This document shows, piece by piece, positions 43,185 through 55,252 of a DNA stretch of 64,000 nucleotides. This DNA is from Azolla caroliniana (Eukaryota; Polypodiophyta): NCBI GenBank assembly GCA_043228905.1, contig JBHGNT010000012.1:7192001-7256000 (forward strand). Direction: 5' to 3'. The position numbers and the translations under genes are program-made. How positions within the stretch are numbered: position 1 is the stretch's first letter; each line of letters starts with the position of its first letter. The notes beneath the pieces were generated by a model. It saw only the letters and a program-made list of their open reading frames with translations. It was not told the origin of the DNA and did not search any database.

Positions 43185-44371
43185 TCATGTTTGGAAGACC
43201 AGCATCGGTTTGCTGATGGTAAGTGCTTTCTCTGTACCCTTTCGGTGTCGATCGACGAAGGCTTTGCGTTGCCATTGGTGTTGCTCCAAGTGAGCCATGC
43301 TGGCCACGCGTTGTTCACCGAGTTTGAGGAGTTGTTCGAGCCGATATTGCTCTGATTGACCCTCGGGTAGCCTTTCCTTAACTTGAACTCGAAGACTCGG
43401 AACTTGGAACTCGATCGACATGACTGCTTCCAAACCAAAGGCCAACCGAAAGGGAACCAAAAGGGTGTAGACTGAATGCTCGTTTTGAATGTGTTGGGAT
43501 ACGCCCATAATGCACTCTAGAGCTTGGCATCCCAATCGGGTCGGTTCTCATTGACGATCTTTTTCAGGATTGTCTGCAAAATTTTATTAGTTGACTCTGC
43601 CAATCCGTTTGCATGTGGGTAGTACGGCGTACTTTTCTTATGTACGACCGCGTAGTGTGTAGTGAGTTCGCAAATTATGTGGTTTAGAAAATGCCCGCCT
43701 TGGTCACTAATGAGCTCGATTGGGCATCCATATCGGCACCATAGATGTTCGTATACAAATTTTGCCATGGTTGCAGCGGTATTGTGCCACAATGCCTTAG
43801 CCTCGACCCATTTTGTGCAATAGTTCGTGGCCACAATGATGTATTTGTTGCCGATGCGGGCCGCGGCTGGTTTAAAAGGTCCTACAAAATCTAACCCCCA
43901 CTTTTGAAATGGCTCTAACGGAAGAATGGGTTGGTGTGGCACCCGGGCTTGCTCGGTTGGTTCTCCCATGCGTTGACATAGATCGCATTGTCGACAGAAT
44001 TCATGAGCATCTTTTTTTGTTGTGGGCCACCACAAGCCACTCTGCCATATTTTTCTTGTCATGGCCTCTCCAGCATAATGTCCCCCCGCGATTCTGTAAT
44101 GTGCCTCCTGGAGGATTGCGGGTTTCTCAATTTCACGGATTGCACAGCGCCAGATGCCATCTGAGCCTTTGTGGTAAAGGGTGTCGAAGACAATACAAAA
44201 ATTTTGGCTCCTGACAGCTAGTCGTTTTCGAGCGTCGAGGATCAAGTGGTCGGGAGGAAGGCCGGTGAAGAGAAAATGGGTCATGTCTGCGATCCATTCA
44301 TCCTCATTTGTGTCTGGAACCATTGGGAGACTAAAAAGGGCGGCGTCGAGCAATTCATCGTATGTGGACAC
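43185..44371 (-). pseudogene. Large gypsy integrase
   Basis: The frame at 44371-43517 has the zinc region (H..H with CRQCDLCQRMGE), catalytic D in WGLDFVGPF, D in ELISDQGGHF and E in HANGLAESTNK. A frameshift near 43520 leads to the C-terminal part (43535-43185), with RVQVKERLPEGQ and WQRKAFVDRHRKG. No chromodomain is seen, as expected for Tat/Athila. Confidence 0.8.
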
Positions 44372-44378
44372 GGCTAGT

Positions 44379-44729
44379 TCACCTAACTCGAGGCGGCTGG
44401 CTCAGGTAGTCAACTACGGCGTGTTGGACGTCGGGTCGGTGCTGGATCTGAAAATCAAACTCTTGTAACATGAGCATCCATCGGGTCAGGCGACCTATGA
44501 GGGCCTGCTTATTAACCAAGTAGAGGAGGGCAGAGTGGTCGACGTGGAATGTGAAGTTCCGGCCTAAGAGATAATGCCAGAATTTGTTGATGTTGTAAAC
44601 CATACCGAGGGCCTCGCGTTCAGTGGTTGAGTAGTTCTTCTCCACGGTCGAGAGTCGTCGGCAAGCATAATACACTGGTCGGTACCAATTTGGTGGTGTG
44701 CACTGCATGAGCGCGTTGCCGATGGCCAT
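44379..44729 (-). pseudogene. Large gypsy RNase H
   Basis: PVYYACRRLSTVEKNYSTTE, EREALGMVYNINKFWHYLLG, FHVDHSALLYLVNK and RWMLMLQEFDFQIQHRPD are standard gypsy RNase H blocks. The last motif reads HAVVDYLSQ where HxxADxLSR is usual. The N-terminal part (44730-44900) is frameshifted. Confidence 0.8.
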
Positions 44730-44925
44730 ATCTGATGCATCTACGAAGACGTGAAAAGGTTCTGACTAGACCGGTGCCTGTACCACCGGGGCATGGGAGA
44801 GCATTAACTTCAAGGCTTGGTACGCCTCGTCTTCTATTGATGACCACTGAAATGGAAGTCTATGCACCGCCGCGTGTAACGGGGTCACGAAATCGGCCAG
44901 GTGTCGCAACATCCAGCTATGCCAT

Positions 44926-45330
44926 CTAATTTGGCCCAAGAATCTGCTGAGAGCCTTCGCGGTAGAGGCAATTTAGGATGGCCTGCACTTTATCCGGGTC
45001 CATGGAGATACCTTCTTGGCTGACTATGTGCCCGAGCAGGTTGCCGCTTGTCACCAAGAACGCGCATTTTGCCGGATTTAAACTTAAGCGAGCATGTCGG
45101 CATCGTTCGAGACAGAGCCGTAGCTGGGTCATATGCTCCAACCGTTGGCCATACACGGCAAAGTCGTCGAGGAACACTTGCATGAAGGCCGGAATATACT
45201 CGTTGAAAATCTCTGAGATGATGCGTTGGAACGTGGCCAGTGCCATCTTTAATCCGAACATCATTACCTCGGCCACGAAGACACCCCAGTCCGTGACAAA
45301 CGTCGTTTTCTCTTGATCGTCCGAGTGAAT
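44926..45330 (-). pseudogene. Large gypsy RT, second half
   Basis: FGLKMALATFQRIISEIFNE, then the catalytic FMQVFLDDFAVYG, then CAFLVTSGNLLGHIVS. It is separated by stops near 45280-45335 from the first RT half. MALATFQ replaces the common NAPATFQ. Confidence 0.8.
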
Positions 45331-46509
45331 TCAGATTTGATTATAGCCACTGAACACATCGAGGAAACTGTAGCATTCATGACCAGCCACCGTGTCGAGG
45401 ACACTATCCGTGAATGGAAGAGGGAACCCATCCGTGACTGTCACAGCATTGAGTTTGCGGTAATCAACGCAAACGCGGATTTTCCCGTTTTTCTTGGGGA
45501 CCACGACGATTGGGCTTAACCATGTGGCTCTTTTTACTGGGCATATAAAGCCTACTCGAAGGAGTTTGTCGATTTCCTCTTTGACCTTAGTTGCGTAGTT
45601 GGGGTTCATACGGTACCGTCGTTGTTGGATCGGCCGAGTGTCCGATAGGAGGTGTACTTGGTGTTGGTAAAATTGGGGATCCAATCCCTTCATATCCCTG
45701 TAAGACCAGGCGAATACATCTTGATATTCCGTGAGCAAGCGTATCAAGGCTTTCCGTTCTTCGGCTGGTAAGTTATTAGCGATTTGAAGTGTCTGCGGGT
45801 TCTCGTCGAAGCCGAGGTTCAGTGACTCGAGCGTCGATGCTTTTACCCGCTGTGAAATTGCGAGTTCTCGTTCGAACGTGTCCCACGCTTGTCGTAGTTC
45901 CACGATAATGGTGGGCTCGGCGTCGTCCTGGGGAAGGAAATCTGTTGTGCCATCCTCGTCCAATGGTGTGCCAACACCCGAAATGGCGTTTATTTCGAAG
46001 AGAGGTACAATACTGGGGTGATCTTCTAGGAAGTCATCCATGTCTTCGTCGGCTAAGCCTTCGAGCATGTGTACCCCTTCCGCGTATAAGGGCATAGTTT
46101 TGTGAGGCGTGGTTAGGTATTCTTCAGTTATTACTCGTACCTTCGACTTCCCCCGACAGAAGGAGATCATATTCCGTTGCCAACGTTGTTTAATATTTGT
46201 TGTGCGTAGCCAGGGTCGGCCAAGCAGCATTGGGTAAGCGCCTGGAGCTTCGAGGCGTAACACGACTGCCGAGATAGTGAACAGGTGGCCGGCTAATGTG
46301 AAATCAAGGTGGCGGATTAACTCGATGGGGCAAACCGATCGCGTATCGGCCATCTGCAGCCAAAAGGGGCACGGCTCCCATTGGCTTATGCCAAGGGTGT
46401 GACATGTGGCCTTGCTGATGACATTCACACCGGAGCCACCGTCGATAATGCACCCATGAAGGTCGCATCCTTTAATCATGATTTTCATGGCTGGATTCTG
46501 GGAATCCAT
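45331..46509 (-). pseudogene. Large gypsy protease and RT, first half
   Basis: The protease-like part has GCIIDGGSGVNVIS (DGGS in place of DSGA/DTGS) and PMLLGRPWLRTTN. RT follows with EYQDVFAWSYRDMKGLDPQF, PIVVVPKKNGKIRVCVDYRK and CYSFLDVFSGYNQI, then a stop. This style of RT is typical of Tat-like elements. Confidence 0.8.
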
Positions 46510-47189
46510 GAGGGGTGGGCCCGTCCCTGGATTGTCGTTCTGACGTCGATTGTTCCGCGGACCTCGATAAGAGTTTCGTTGCTCATTTCGTGCATACCGC
46601 TGATTGTACCGGTCCTCCTGGTCGTCTCATACCTATCATACTCATCGTTCTCTCTATAGTAGTCGTCGTGGTACTGGTCACGGTCGTCCGATCTCCTGCG
46701 ATTGTCGTGGCGACGGTAGTCGTCGTCTCGGCGGTAGTCGTCACGGCGTTGGCGATCCGGGGATCGGGGTTACTCGTTTGCCCGATGTCGGTATGACTGA
46801 CGTTCATCCTGCCAGGAGTACGTATTGTGCAACTCAATCTGGTGAACTGGAGCCATCATTGTGCGGTTGAGCATGCTGTACTCATATTGTGCGATCGTGT
46901 GAGCTCGGGATTGACATATGGGGCAGTGTGGCCGGTGAGGGCACTCAAGAGCCAGATGGCCTGAGCCTGAGCAGGCCGTGCATTGAAGAGCTTGTTGGAA
47001 ATGATTGTCCTCCTGAGGACGAGAGCTTTGCAAAGAGCCCGTGGAAAAAACCGTCTTTGGCGAGGATTGCAACCGGTGAGCCTCTGATAGTTCCTGGAAC
47101 GATTGGTCAATAACCGCCGAGTCGGAAGTTCCTTTGACTGGCTCAGGGCGTCGGGCAGGTGGTCGAGATTGCGTGATGCGATTGGGCAT
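46510..47189 (-). pseudogene. Large gypsy Gag, reduced, with zinc knuckles
   Basis: ATG at 47189 lies only about 75 bp inside the LTR. The frame to 46770 has CTACSGSGHLALEC, CPICQSRAH and similar Cys/His pairs. It is followed, frameshifted, by an Arg/Asp-rich tail at 46580-46780. A capsid region of several hundred residues, normal in this clade, is not found between the primer site and the knuckle. Confidence 0.6.
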
Positions 47190-47263
47190 CGTAACGGTGG
47201 CTGGAGTTTGCTTCGAACATAGTTCGTTGTGACCTTACAGTTGTAACCGGGCGTGCCAAATTG
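47190..47263 (-). other. Primer-binding site and leader of the large gypsy
   Basis: On minus, after the LTR end GGTTAACA, comes CAATTTGGCACGCCCGGTT, a form seen in Tat-like plant gypsy elements. The leader is unusually short, in keeping with the deleted gag. Confidence 0.55.
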
Positions 47264-47722
47264 TGTTAACCATTTCTAGGGAAACACCTTCGATGAGCCC
47301 AAAGGCTATCGGTGTCAAGGGATCGTATTACGTGGGAGCCTCCTCTTCACAGAGGAGAAGAAAAGAAAAGAGAACGAGGAGCGTACACGGGATACAACCC
47401 GTTAGGCATAAACGTAGCTCGATTTACGAGTACGGGGAGAATACGCATAGAAAATATTAGAAAACGAAACTTATATTAAACGATAGAGCTCCCAGTGAGT
47501 ACAGTACTCGGCTCTTCAGCCGGAAAAAGTTAGTGCAAAGCTTGCTGCTAGGATATTACTCTCGCTAAGAATGATCTAGATAAAAATCCCCCCTTGAGGT
47601 ATGCATAACTCGGGTTATATAGTTTTCCCCTTCAGACAGAGTCGAGCCATCGACTGATTGTGAGGGCTAAAACACGGCTATTTCTAGTCTTACCTATTTC
47701 CTCACCTAATCTTCACCTAACA
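47264..47722 (-). repeat. 5' LTR of the large gypsy
   Basis: 459 bp, plus strand TGTTAACC to CCTAACA; matches 21740-22201. On minus, a TATATAA-type region near 47618-47630 (TATATAACCCG) could be the promoter. Confidence 0.75.
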
Positions 47723-49150
47723 TAACAAAGCCCGATTATGACTAGGCCTAGTGGGCCACAAGAGCCTCCAAGCGACCACAGTACATCTTGGCCAAGTTTG
47801 AAGATGGACAAAGGGAAGGCCAAAATGTCAGAGTACGAAGATCCGAACGACAACGAATCGACTCACTCACTCAATAGTGAGTATGACATCCTTGATGTGC
47901 CTATTAGGAGGACACCCTGGGCCAAGAAAGCGCTCACAACAATAGGTGAGAAACTCCGTCGCTCCACCCACGAAAAGAATGTAGTCAGCCAATTCGGCGA
48001 CAACGACTACATGGTATATCATTATGCATTTATGATGAAGGTGGCGTCAGTTCGAGAGCCAAAACATTTTGCCACAGCCACAAAAGATCCACGATGGGTC
48101 GAAGCGATGAATGAAGAAATGCAAGCCCTCAACAAGAACGAAACATGGGATCTTGTCTCCTCTTCACCCCACCAAAAGGCAATTGGTTATTGGTGGATAT
48201 ACAAGGTGAAGCAAAGCGTCGATGGCATCGTCAATTGGTATAAGGCCCAACTTGTCACAAAAGGGTCTGTGCAGACACATGGGGTCGATTATGCAGAGAC
48301 CTTTACCCCAATGGCAAAGATGACGACCATTCGAACCATGATCACGCATGCAGTAGCAAAAGGGTGCCACCTCCACCAGATGGATGTCAAAAACGCCTTT
48401 CTCCAAGGTGAATTAGATGAGGAGATGTACATGGTATAGCCTCCCGCAAAGTGTGAGTCGGCATACTATCGACAACGTGTCAGAAGTCTTATCTACCTCA
48501 CGATCACTCGACCCAACCTCAACTATCCGGTCAATCTCCTTAGCCAATTCATGCAAACTTCACGTGATACACATTTAGATTGTGCTAAGAAAGTGTTACG
48601 ATACGTGAGTGGAACGATGGACTATGGTATTCTCTACAATTTGGCAACACAAATTCAACTCGAAGGGTACACAAAAGTTGATTGGGTCGGCTACAAGGCC
48701 AACAAACAATTGACTTCAAGATTCGTCTTCTCCCTCAACAACGGAGCCATATCTTGGAGCAGCAAAAAGAGGTCAACAATCACATTGTCAAGCATAGAGG
48801 CTCGCAGCATGCTAAGTCGTATGGCATAAAAAGATCCTCAAGGATCTGGACATCTCCATCAAAGATCCCATCCTTCTCTCCTGTGACAACATGAGTAGCA
48901 TCCACCTAGCTCAGAACCCGGTTTCCATCCTCGGACTAAGCACATTGAGGTGCACTACCAGTTCATCCAAGAACATGTCTTGGCCGAAGATGTCAACCTG
49001 CAACACATCAGCATGAACCTGCAAACAGCCAAGATCTTCACGAAATCCCTGGGAGCCGACAAGTTGTGGCAATTCACGACAGCCCTAGGACTGTCAACCG
49101 CCAACCAGTCAAGCTTGATGGGGAGTAATCAATTGTCTCTTGACACAAAG
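47723..49150 (+). pseudogene. Copia RT and RNase H (right part of the split element)
   Basis: Continues the copia of 21019-21739. A linker precedes RT with WVEAMNEEMQALNKNETWDL, VDYAETFTPMAKMTTIR and MDVKNAFLQGELDEEMYM. About 150 codons with the YVDD block are deleted at about 48440-48480. RNase H follows with TRPNLNYPVNLLSQFM, KVLRYVSGTMDYG and AISWSSKKRSTITLSSIEA, ending near AKIFTKSLG. Dead. Confidence 0.8.
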
Positions 49151-49162
49151 CCTGATGAAGCA

Positions 49163-49782
49163 GAGCAAACGCAAAAAAGGAGTAAGTCGGCCATCCACAA
49201 CCGAAGTCGACCCGGATACCAATCAAGACTCAAGCCAACAATCCATCGCCCGAAAAGTTGTGTTTGAAAAAGAAGAAGGAAAAAAAAACTATGAAACCCT
49301 AGAGAAGGAGAAGGAGAGAGGGGGGGAAGAAACCCTAAATCTAAATGGTACACCCTCCTAATTCAAAATGGGTGACCCCAAAATAAGCCCTCATTTCCCC
49401 ATTATATAGAGATGAGGAGCCTACTTTTGGAATTTCTTGTAATGGGGAGCAAAATAATTTTCAAGCAAACACAAAAACAGAGTAAGTCGGCCATCCACAG
49501 TCGAAGCCAAAGCTAACTACCGAAGCTGACCCGAATACCAATCAAGACTCAAACCGACAATCCATCGCCCGAAAAGTTGTGTTTGAAAAAGACGAAGGAA
49601 AAAAAAACTAAGAAACCCTGGAGAAGGAGAAGGAGAAGGAGAGAGGGGGGAGAAGAAACCCTAGATCTAAGTGGTACACCCTCCTAATTCAAAATGGGTG
49701 ACCCCAAAATAAGCCCTCATTTCCCCATTATATAGAGATGAGAGCCTACTTTTGGAATTTCTTGTAATGGGGAGCAAAAAAA
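49163..49782 (+). repeat. Tandem duplication of about 300 bp
   Basis: 49163-49459 and 49466-49782 are near-identical, both running from AAACGCAAAAA or CACAAAAACAGAG through AGTAAGTCGGCCATCCACA to TTGGAATTTCTTGTAATGG. A polypurine run GAGAAGGAGAAGGAGA lies in each. It follows the copia RNase H, so it may be the element's 3' UTR and LTR-proximal DNA. Confidence 0.8.
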
Positions 49783-49784
49783 AA

Positions 49785-49875
49785 TTCCTTCATTTGCGCT
49801 ACTAGCAAAGACTTGACCTTTGCACCTCCACGTAGACACCCAGTGGCTTTAACCACTAGGCCACTGACTCTTTTA
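49785..49875 (-). repeat. tRNA-derived SINE-like unit
   Basis: On minus, GTGGCCTAGTGGTTAAAGCC is a good A box and GGTCAAGTCTTTG a diverged B box about 40 bp further on, with GGTGTCTACGTGGAGGTGC between them. The order and spacing are those of plant tRNA-derived SINE heads. The 3' tail runs into T-rich DNA near 49785. Confidence 0.6.
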
Positions 49876-49984
49876 TTACTTAAATATTTTCCCATATACC
49901 TAACCTTATGAAATGTGTGCGTGCAACCTTTATTTTTCACTTTTTCTCACCATTGCCACACCACATCACAACAATGTGTTATGC

Positions 49985-50125
49985 AAAACTTGAGAGTGGC
50001 CACTAGGGACTTGAACTAGGTTAAAGAGGAAACTTTATAGAAAGAAAGGTTGTCATTCCACTCGAGCACCCCCTAGGGAATATGAGAGACGGATCTAAGC
50101 CCCCCGTTGGTGACAGACATGGATC
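49985..50125 (-). repeat. Second tRNA-derived SINE-like unit
   Basis: On minus, GGGGTGCTCGAGTGGAATGAC fits an A box and AGTTCAAGTCCC a B box, about 60 bp apart. Downstream sequence to about 49900 lacks a clear poly-A or simple-repeat end, so the boundary is uncertain. Confidence 0.5.
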
Positions 50126-50364
50126 GTACCTTGAGCTTGAAGATAAAGGGAGCTTTGACACACTATAAGAGTCTCTATCTCGAAACAAACAAGAAAAGAG
50201 ATATCCCTTCATGAAGGTAGCTAGCCTTCTTATATAGGCTCAAACCTTGGGCCCGTTGTGTGTGTTTCTCACTTGGTTACTTTTTTTTATAAAAAGTAGC
50301 CTTCTCCCACTATAGGAACGAGATAACTCAATCTTCACCCTTCATCCTTACAAATTAGCCCACT
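50126..50364. other. Unassigned sequence
   Basis: AT-rich DNA, no ORF, repeat or RNA motif that I can support. It leads into the decayed gypsy integrase tail. Confidence 0.4.
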
Positions 50365-51260
50365 TCAACAGTTACGGTTATCCTCAATAAATACTTCCCA
50401 TCTCAAAAAGATTGGACTCTTGCCATGAAAAGTCAGGAAAGTTTGTCTTAAGAGCATCTTCTCACTCTCAAGTAGCACCTTTAATAGAACCATCTGTCCA
50501 TTTAATTTTAAACACTCAAATATACTTAAACATAAAAGTTTAGCTTTTGAATCGAGAATTCTTTCTGTCTTATGACATTTGGATGAAAAATCCTCAAAAT
50601 TATCTAGAGTTTTATTGGAAATTAAACTGTTGTTAGAACCCAAGAGTCCTTTGACACGATTAACGTGAAAGATTGGATAGATTTTGATGCCAATTGGAAG
50701 GTCAAGTTGATAGGTAGATAAACCAGTACGCTTGAGGATTATGAAAGGTCCACAAAACTGTGGGGCAAATTTAGCACACTTTATCCTTAGGTAATGTCAT
50801 AAAGTCATGATGAACACGTAAACCACCTCCAGCCTAGGGAGAAATACACAGGGTTGTCGATGTTGATCAACATAAAAGCAAGTTCTATCCTAAGCCATTT
50901 TTATATTCCTAAGCTATATGCAACATATCTTGCATATCCCTTAGAAAATTTTGTCTAGTGCTCATCACGAAGAATGTTGACATCGATCTAGGCAAGTGGT
51001 TGAAAACCATACATCACAATATAAGGACTATATCAAGGCAAAGGAAAAGTACACGAGGTTGTCGATGTTGGCCAACATAAAAGCGAGGTCTATCCTGAAT
51101 CATTTTTATATTCCCAAGTTATATGCAACATAACTTGCATATCCCTTAGAAAATTTTGTCTAGTGTGTGGCTCTTCACGATGAATGTTGACATCGATCTA
51201 GGCACATAGTTGAAAACCATACATCAACATATAAGGACTATATCAAGTTGATATATGATT
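50365..51260 (-). pseudogene. Decayed gypsy integrase C-terminus
   Basis: Minus-strand reading around 50640-50790 gives KCAKFAPQFCGPFI, LKRTGLSTYQLDLPIGIKIY and PIFHVNRVKG, the gypsy integrase C-terminal block that precedes a chromodomain in chromoviruses. A stretch of about 200 bp (from about 50850) is duplicated in tandem to 51250. Many stops. The rest of the element resumes at about 57300. Confidence 0.65.
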
Positions 51261-51632
51261 GGTGCTATTACATGCAAACTCCAAAATGGGAAGATATTGT
51301 GGTGTTCGTAGACAATCCCAACCAAGAAATGACCCCAAAGTGAACCGATACAAGCCCGAGCAGCCCCCAAAAGAGTTGGCACAACCTCAAAGAATCATGG
51401 TTGGAGGAAAGGTCCCAAGTAGGCGTGAGCAAGGTTAGGACAAGCTCACGCAGTCCCAACCCGAGCGTAGTCCCACCCCAAGTTGGGACTCAAGAGGGGA
51501 ACTAGCCCCAACCCTTGTCCAAAAAAGGGAGCCACTATGGAATTGCACATTGGCTCCCCAATGGCTAGCATCAACGGCCATTCTTGGCCTAACGCCAAGG
51601 GACACCAAGAGTCACGTCTTGGCATAACAACC
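51261..51632. other. Unassigned, possibly part of a solo LTR
   Basis: G+C-richer DNA with repeated CCCAACC and TTGG words, no ORF. With 57057-57300, which has CATATAAGAAGAAGCCCC (TATA-like) on plus, it could be a single LTR split by the copia at 51633. This is tentative. Confidence 0.3.
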
Positions 51633-52305
51633 TGTTAGGAAATAGATCCCTCTGGATGGTATAGGAGTACCTGGCAACGGAAGACCCGGTGAGAACCGGA
51701 TAACGAGTGCCCGGCAAGAGCCGGATGGTGAAGACCCGGTGAGAACCGGATGACGAGTGCCCGGCAAGAGCCGGATGGTGAAGACCCGGTGAGAACCGGA
51801 TGACGAGTGCCTGGCAAGAGCCGGATGATGCAAGCCCGGTGAGGAGTGCTCACCGGATGAAGGGACATATTCGTAAATATGTTTCTAAGAGTCCATTGGG
51901 GCTATATTTGTAAATAGCCGAAAAGTAATATTAGTATAAATATGACTTAGGGAAAATTTAGTGTGTAGTTGTCATTCTTGTTGGTGCAAGATTTGAGTGC
52001 AACCGTGTACAGAGAGAGAGAGAGTGAGAGACGAAGAGGACGTTGTCTCTGTTGTAACCGCCGCTTGTGGCGAAGACAGTGAACAAGAGGTCATTGCCTC
52101 TATGTTCATCTATTGTATACTGTAACATAGTGATAGTTTGCAGTCTGTGGACTGCCATGGTTTTTCCCGTGTTTGGGCTTTCCACGTAAACATCATGTGT
52201 ACTCTTCTCTTTACTGTGTCGTGCGTACATTACCCGTTTTTCTGTGTTTGATCCTAGACTCGGTTGTGGCCGAGCATTGTTTTATGGGAGCGTGTAGTCC
52301 TTTCA
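51633..52305 (+). repeat. 5' LTR of the plus-strand family A-like copia
   Basis: TGTTAGGAAATAG to GTAGTCCTTTCA. Carries CCGG-rich 54-bp-type repeats at 51670-51850 (CCCGGTGAGAACCGGATGAC) and (AG)n at 52009-52030. TATAAATATGAC at 51935-51948 is a likely TATA box. Confidence 0.85.
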
Positions 52306-52335
52306 AAGTGGTATTAGAGTGAAACGACACAGAAA

Positions 52336-55252
52336 ATGGACGATTCGTTGCGAGGCATGTTCAAGCTCACCGGCTCCAACTATTCAGTGTGGAAGTCGAA
52401 GATGAGGGGACATGCTTGTGGTTAAAGATCTTTGGTTGCCAGTTCAGTTCGGGGACAAGAGATCGGACAAAATCGATGCCACGATATGGGAGGTGATGCA
52501 CATGAAGACAACGGCGTACATACGGTGCTTCATCGACATGAGTCTATACAACAACTTCAATGAAGAGAGCAAGGCTCATGAGCTCTGGGAGAAGATCGGC
52601 ATTATGTTTCAAAACAAAAATGTTGTTAATCAGGTTTCGGTATTTCGGAAGCTAGTAAGAGTCTGGTACCAAGATGGCTCCAGCATGGCGGAGCACATGA
52701 ATGCCTTCCAGGGGCTGATTCACCAAGCAACATCATTGGAAGTACCTCTCGCCGATGAGATACTGGCACTACTCCTGCTCCGTCCCCTCCCAGATAGCTG
52801 GGAGACGTTGGTTGTCACTTTGGGCAACGCCGGGCCGGAAGGGAAACGGTTATCCCTAGCAAGAGTGAAGTCGATCTTGCTAGATGAAGAGGCGCGTCGA
52901 AAAGATAAGGATATGAGCTCTAACTCCAAAGCGCTCCTTACCGAATCGGAACGCGGAAGACGAAGGAACCGTAGTCCCCAGAACCGGGAGAACTCGGGGA
53001 CACGGTCAAAGTCAAGGGGGAGGCCTACTTGCTTCTATTGCGGCAAGCCAGGTCACTTCTAGAAGAACTGTCGGCAGTTCCGAAAAGACAAGGAAACCAA
53101 TGGTACTGATTCGAAACAGACACCGGATTGGAACGGTAAAGACCGGAGGGGAACGGACTGGAAGGGAACGACGGCAATCGCGGCAACTGAAGAAGAGTTG
53201 ATGCTCATCACTGAGGAGAGTGAGTTGAACCTTGCCGGCGACGAGATGACATGGGTGGTCGACTGCAGAGCGTCATTCCACCTTACCCTGGACCGGAAAT
53301 GCTTCTCATCCTACTCAGCCGGTGATCACGGCTGTGTCTGGCTGGGGAATGAAGGTACATGCCGAATTGTCGGCATAGGAGACATGTGGTTGACAACACC
53401 AACCGGATGCAAGATGTTCCTGAAAGATGTCTGACACGTTCCAGAGGTTCGACTGAACCTGATATCAGCCGGTCGGCTAGATGATGAAGGCTACACGGGT
53501 AGCATCCGGAACGGTGTTATGAAGTTCAGCAAAGGGAGCCTGATTGTGGCTCGGACCTAGAAGATCAACAAGTTGTACCTGATGAATGCCCGATTATGCC
53601 CAGAAGAAGTGAACGTGGCATCCGACATTGCCGATGAGTTGTGGCACAAGAGACTGTGTCACATGAGCGAGAAGGGGATGAAGAGGCTTGCATACGACAA
53701 CCTCATTCCAGTGAAGAACGTGCACTTGGAGAAGTGCACTGATTGTCTGGCCGGTAAACAAAACCGGACCTCCTTCCGATCGAGGCCACCGATGAGACGT
53801 AATGCACCACTGAAGTTGGTGCATACTAATGTGTGTCAAGTGGACACGAAGTCACATGCAGGATCGCAGTACTTCGTGACGCTCATAGATGACCACAACC
53901 GGAAGTTGTGGGCCACACCGTTGAAGACGAAGGATTAGGTGCCATCCGTCTTCAAAAAGCTCCACGCGAGAGTGGAAAGAGAAACCGGCCGGAAGTTGAA
54001 GGCGGTTCGAGCAGATAATGGAAGTGAATACCAGGGGCAGTTCAAGGAGTACTGCCGCTCGAAGGGAATCCGGCTCAAATTTACCGTGCTGAAGACACCG
54101 GAACTAAACAGGCTGGCCGAGAGGATGAACCGGACCATAATGGAGAGGGTCCGGAGTATGTTGGTGCATGCAAAATTACCCAAGAAGTTTTGGGCAAAGG
54201 CACTGTCGACGGCGACATATGTGATAAACAGATCACCCTCGGTACCCTTGGACGGAGACACGCCACAGAGAGTCTGGACCAGTAAGGAAGTGTTCTACCG
54301 GCATCTGAAGGTATTCGGGTGTCTTACGTACGTGCATGTAGCTAAGGACCGGAGAGGAAAGTTAGATCCGAAGACCCGGCCATGCATATTCCTCGGTTAC
54401 GGCGACGATGAGTTTGGCTACCGAGTGTGGGATCCGGTTGACAAGAAGGTATTTCAGAGTCAAGATATTATCTTCATGGAGGACAAGACGCTCGCCGACT
54501 GGGATTCGGAGAAGAAGATAATGAACTCTGAGTCGATCGGTAAGGATCGATTCTACAATGAGCAGACCCAACCGGCAAGAGACCGGTTAGCACTCAATGA
54601 ACCGGCCGGTGACGGTAAGGAGACAAGACAGGCCGAAGAAGAAGGAATAGGTGAAACCGGAACCGGCCAAGATCCCGAATCGGATTCGGATGAAGAACAA
54701 ATAGAGGAGCCGGTTGCCGAAGGTCAAAGACGGAGATATCCTCTCAGAGAGAGAAGGGCCCCCCGAAGATTTTCGGATGCAGAGCATGTGCTACTGACCG
54801 ATGAGGGGGAGCCGGAAAGCTTCGAAGAAGCGAAGGAAGACACCCACAGCCACAAATGGTTAAGTGCCATGCAGGATGAGATGGATTCCTTGCATGAGAA
54901 CCATATGTACGAATTGGTGGAGTTGCCGAAAGGAAAGCGGGCACTCCGAAACAAGTGGGTGTACAAGTTGAAACCGAGAGATGTCGGCAACCCCCCGAGA
55001 TACAAAGCCAGGATCGTAGTGAAGGGGTTCCAGCAAAAGAAGGGCGTGGACTTCGACGAGATATTTTCCCCAGTAGTAAAGATGACCTCCATCCGTACGG
55101 TGTTGAGTATAGCGGCAAGCATGGACCTCGAGGTAGAGCAGCTGGACGTGAAGACAGCATTCCTTCACGGTGACCTCGAAGAGGAGATCTACATGCAGCA
55201 ACTGGAAGGATTCGTGGAGAAAGGGGGAAGGAGCACCTGGTTTGCCGGTTGA
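52336..55252 (+). pseudogene. Family A-like Gag, protease, integrase, RT start
   Basis: ATG at 52336 (MDDSLRGMFKLTGSNYSVWK); a one-base insertion near 52407 shifts the frame. CFYCGKPGHF is followed by TAG at 53060. Protease reads WVVDCRASFHLT, where the catalytic DSGA is DCRA. Further stops at 53432, 53558 and 53936. Integrase has ADNGSEYQ and NRLAERMNRTIMERV, then the long linker and RT to LDVKTAFLHGDLEEEIYM. A frameshift at about 55220 ends the frame. Confidence 0.9.

Larger units (their letters stand above)
21740..47722 (-). mobile_element. Large Tat/Athila-like Ty3/gypsy element with an extra 3' ORF
   Basis: LTRs at 21740-about 22201 and 47264-47722 (about 460 bp) share TGTTAACC and long near-identity. 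Minus-strand order from the right: LTR, primer site (TTTGGCACGCCCGG), small gag with zinc knuckles, protease-RT, RNase H, integrase, then an extra ORF, LTR. RT and primer site resemble the non-chromodomain Tat/Athila clade. Many frames are broken. The flanking 5-mers (ATATC, TAACA) do not match, so either the exact LTR ends are off or the duplication has decayed. A 17-kb compound copia lies inside the extra ORF. Confidence 0.8.
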
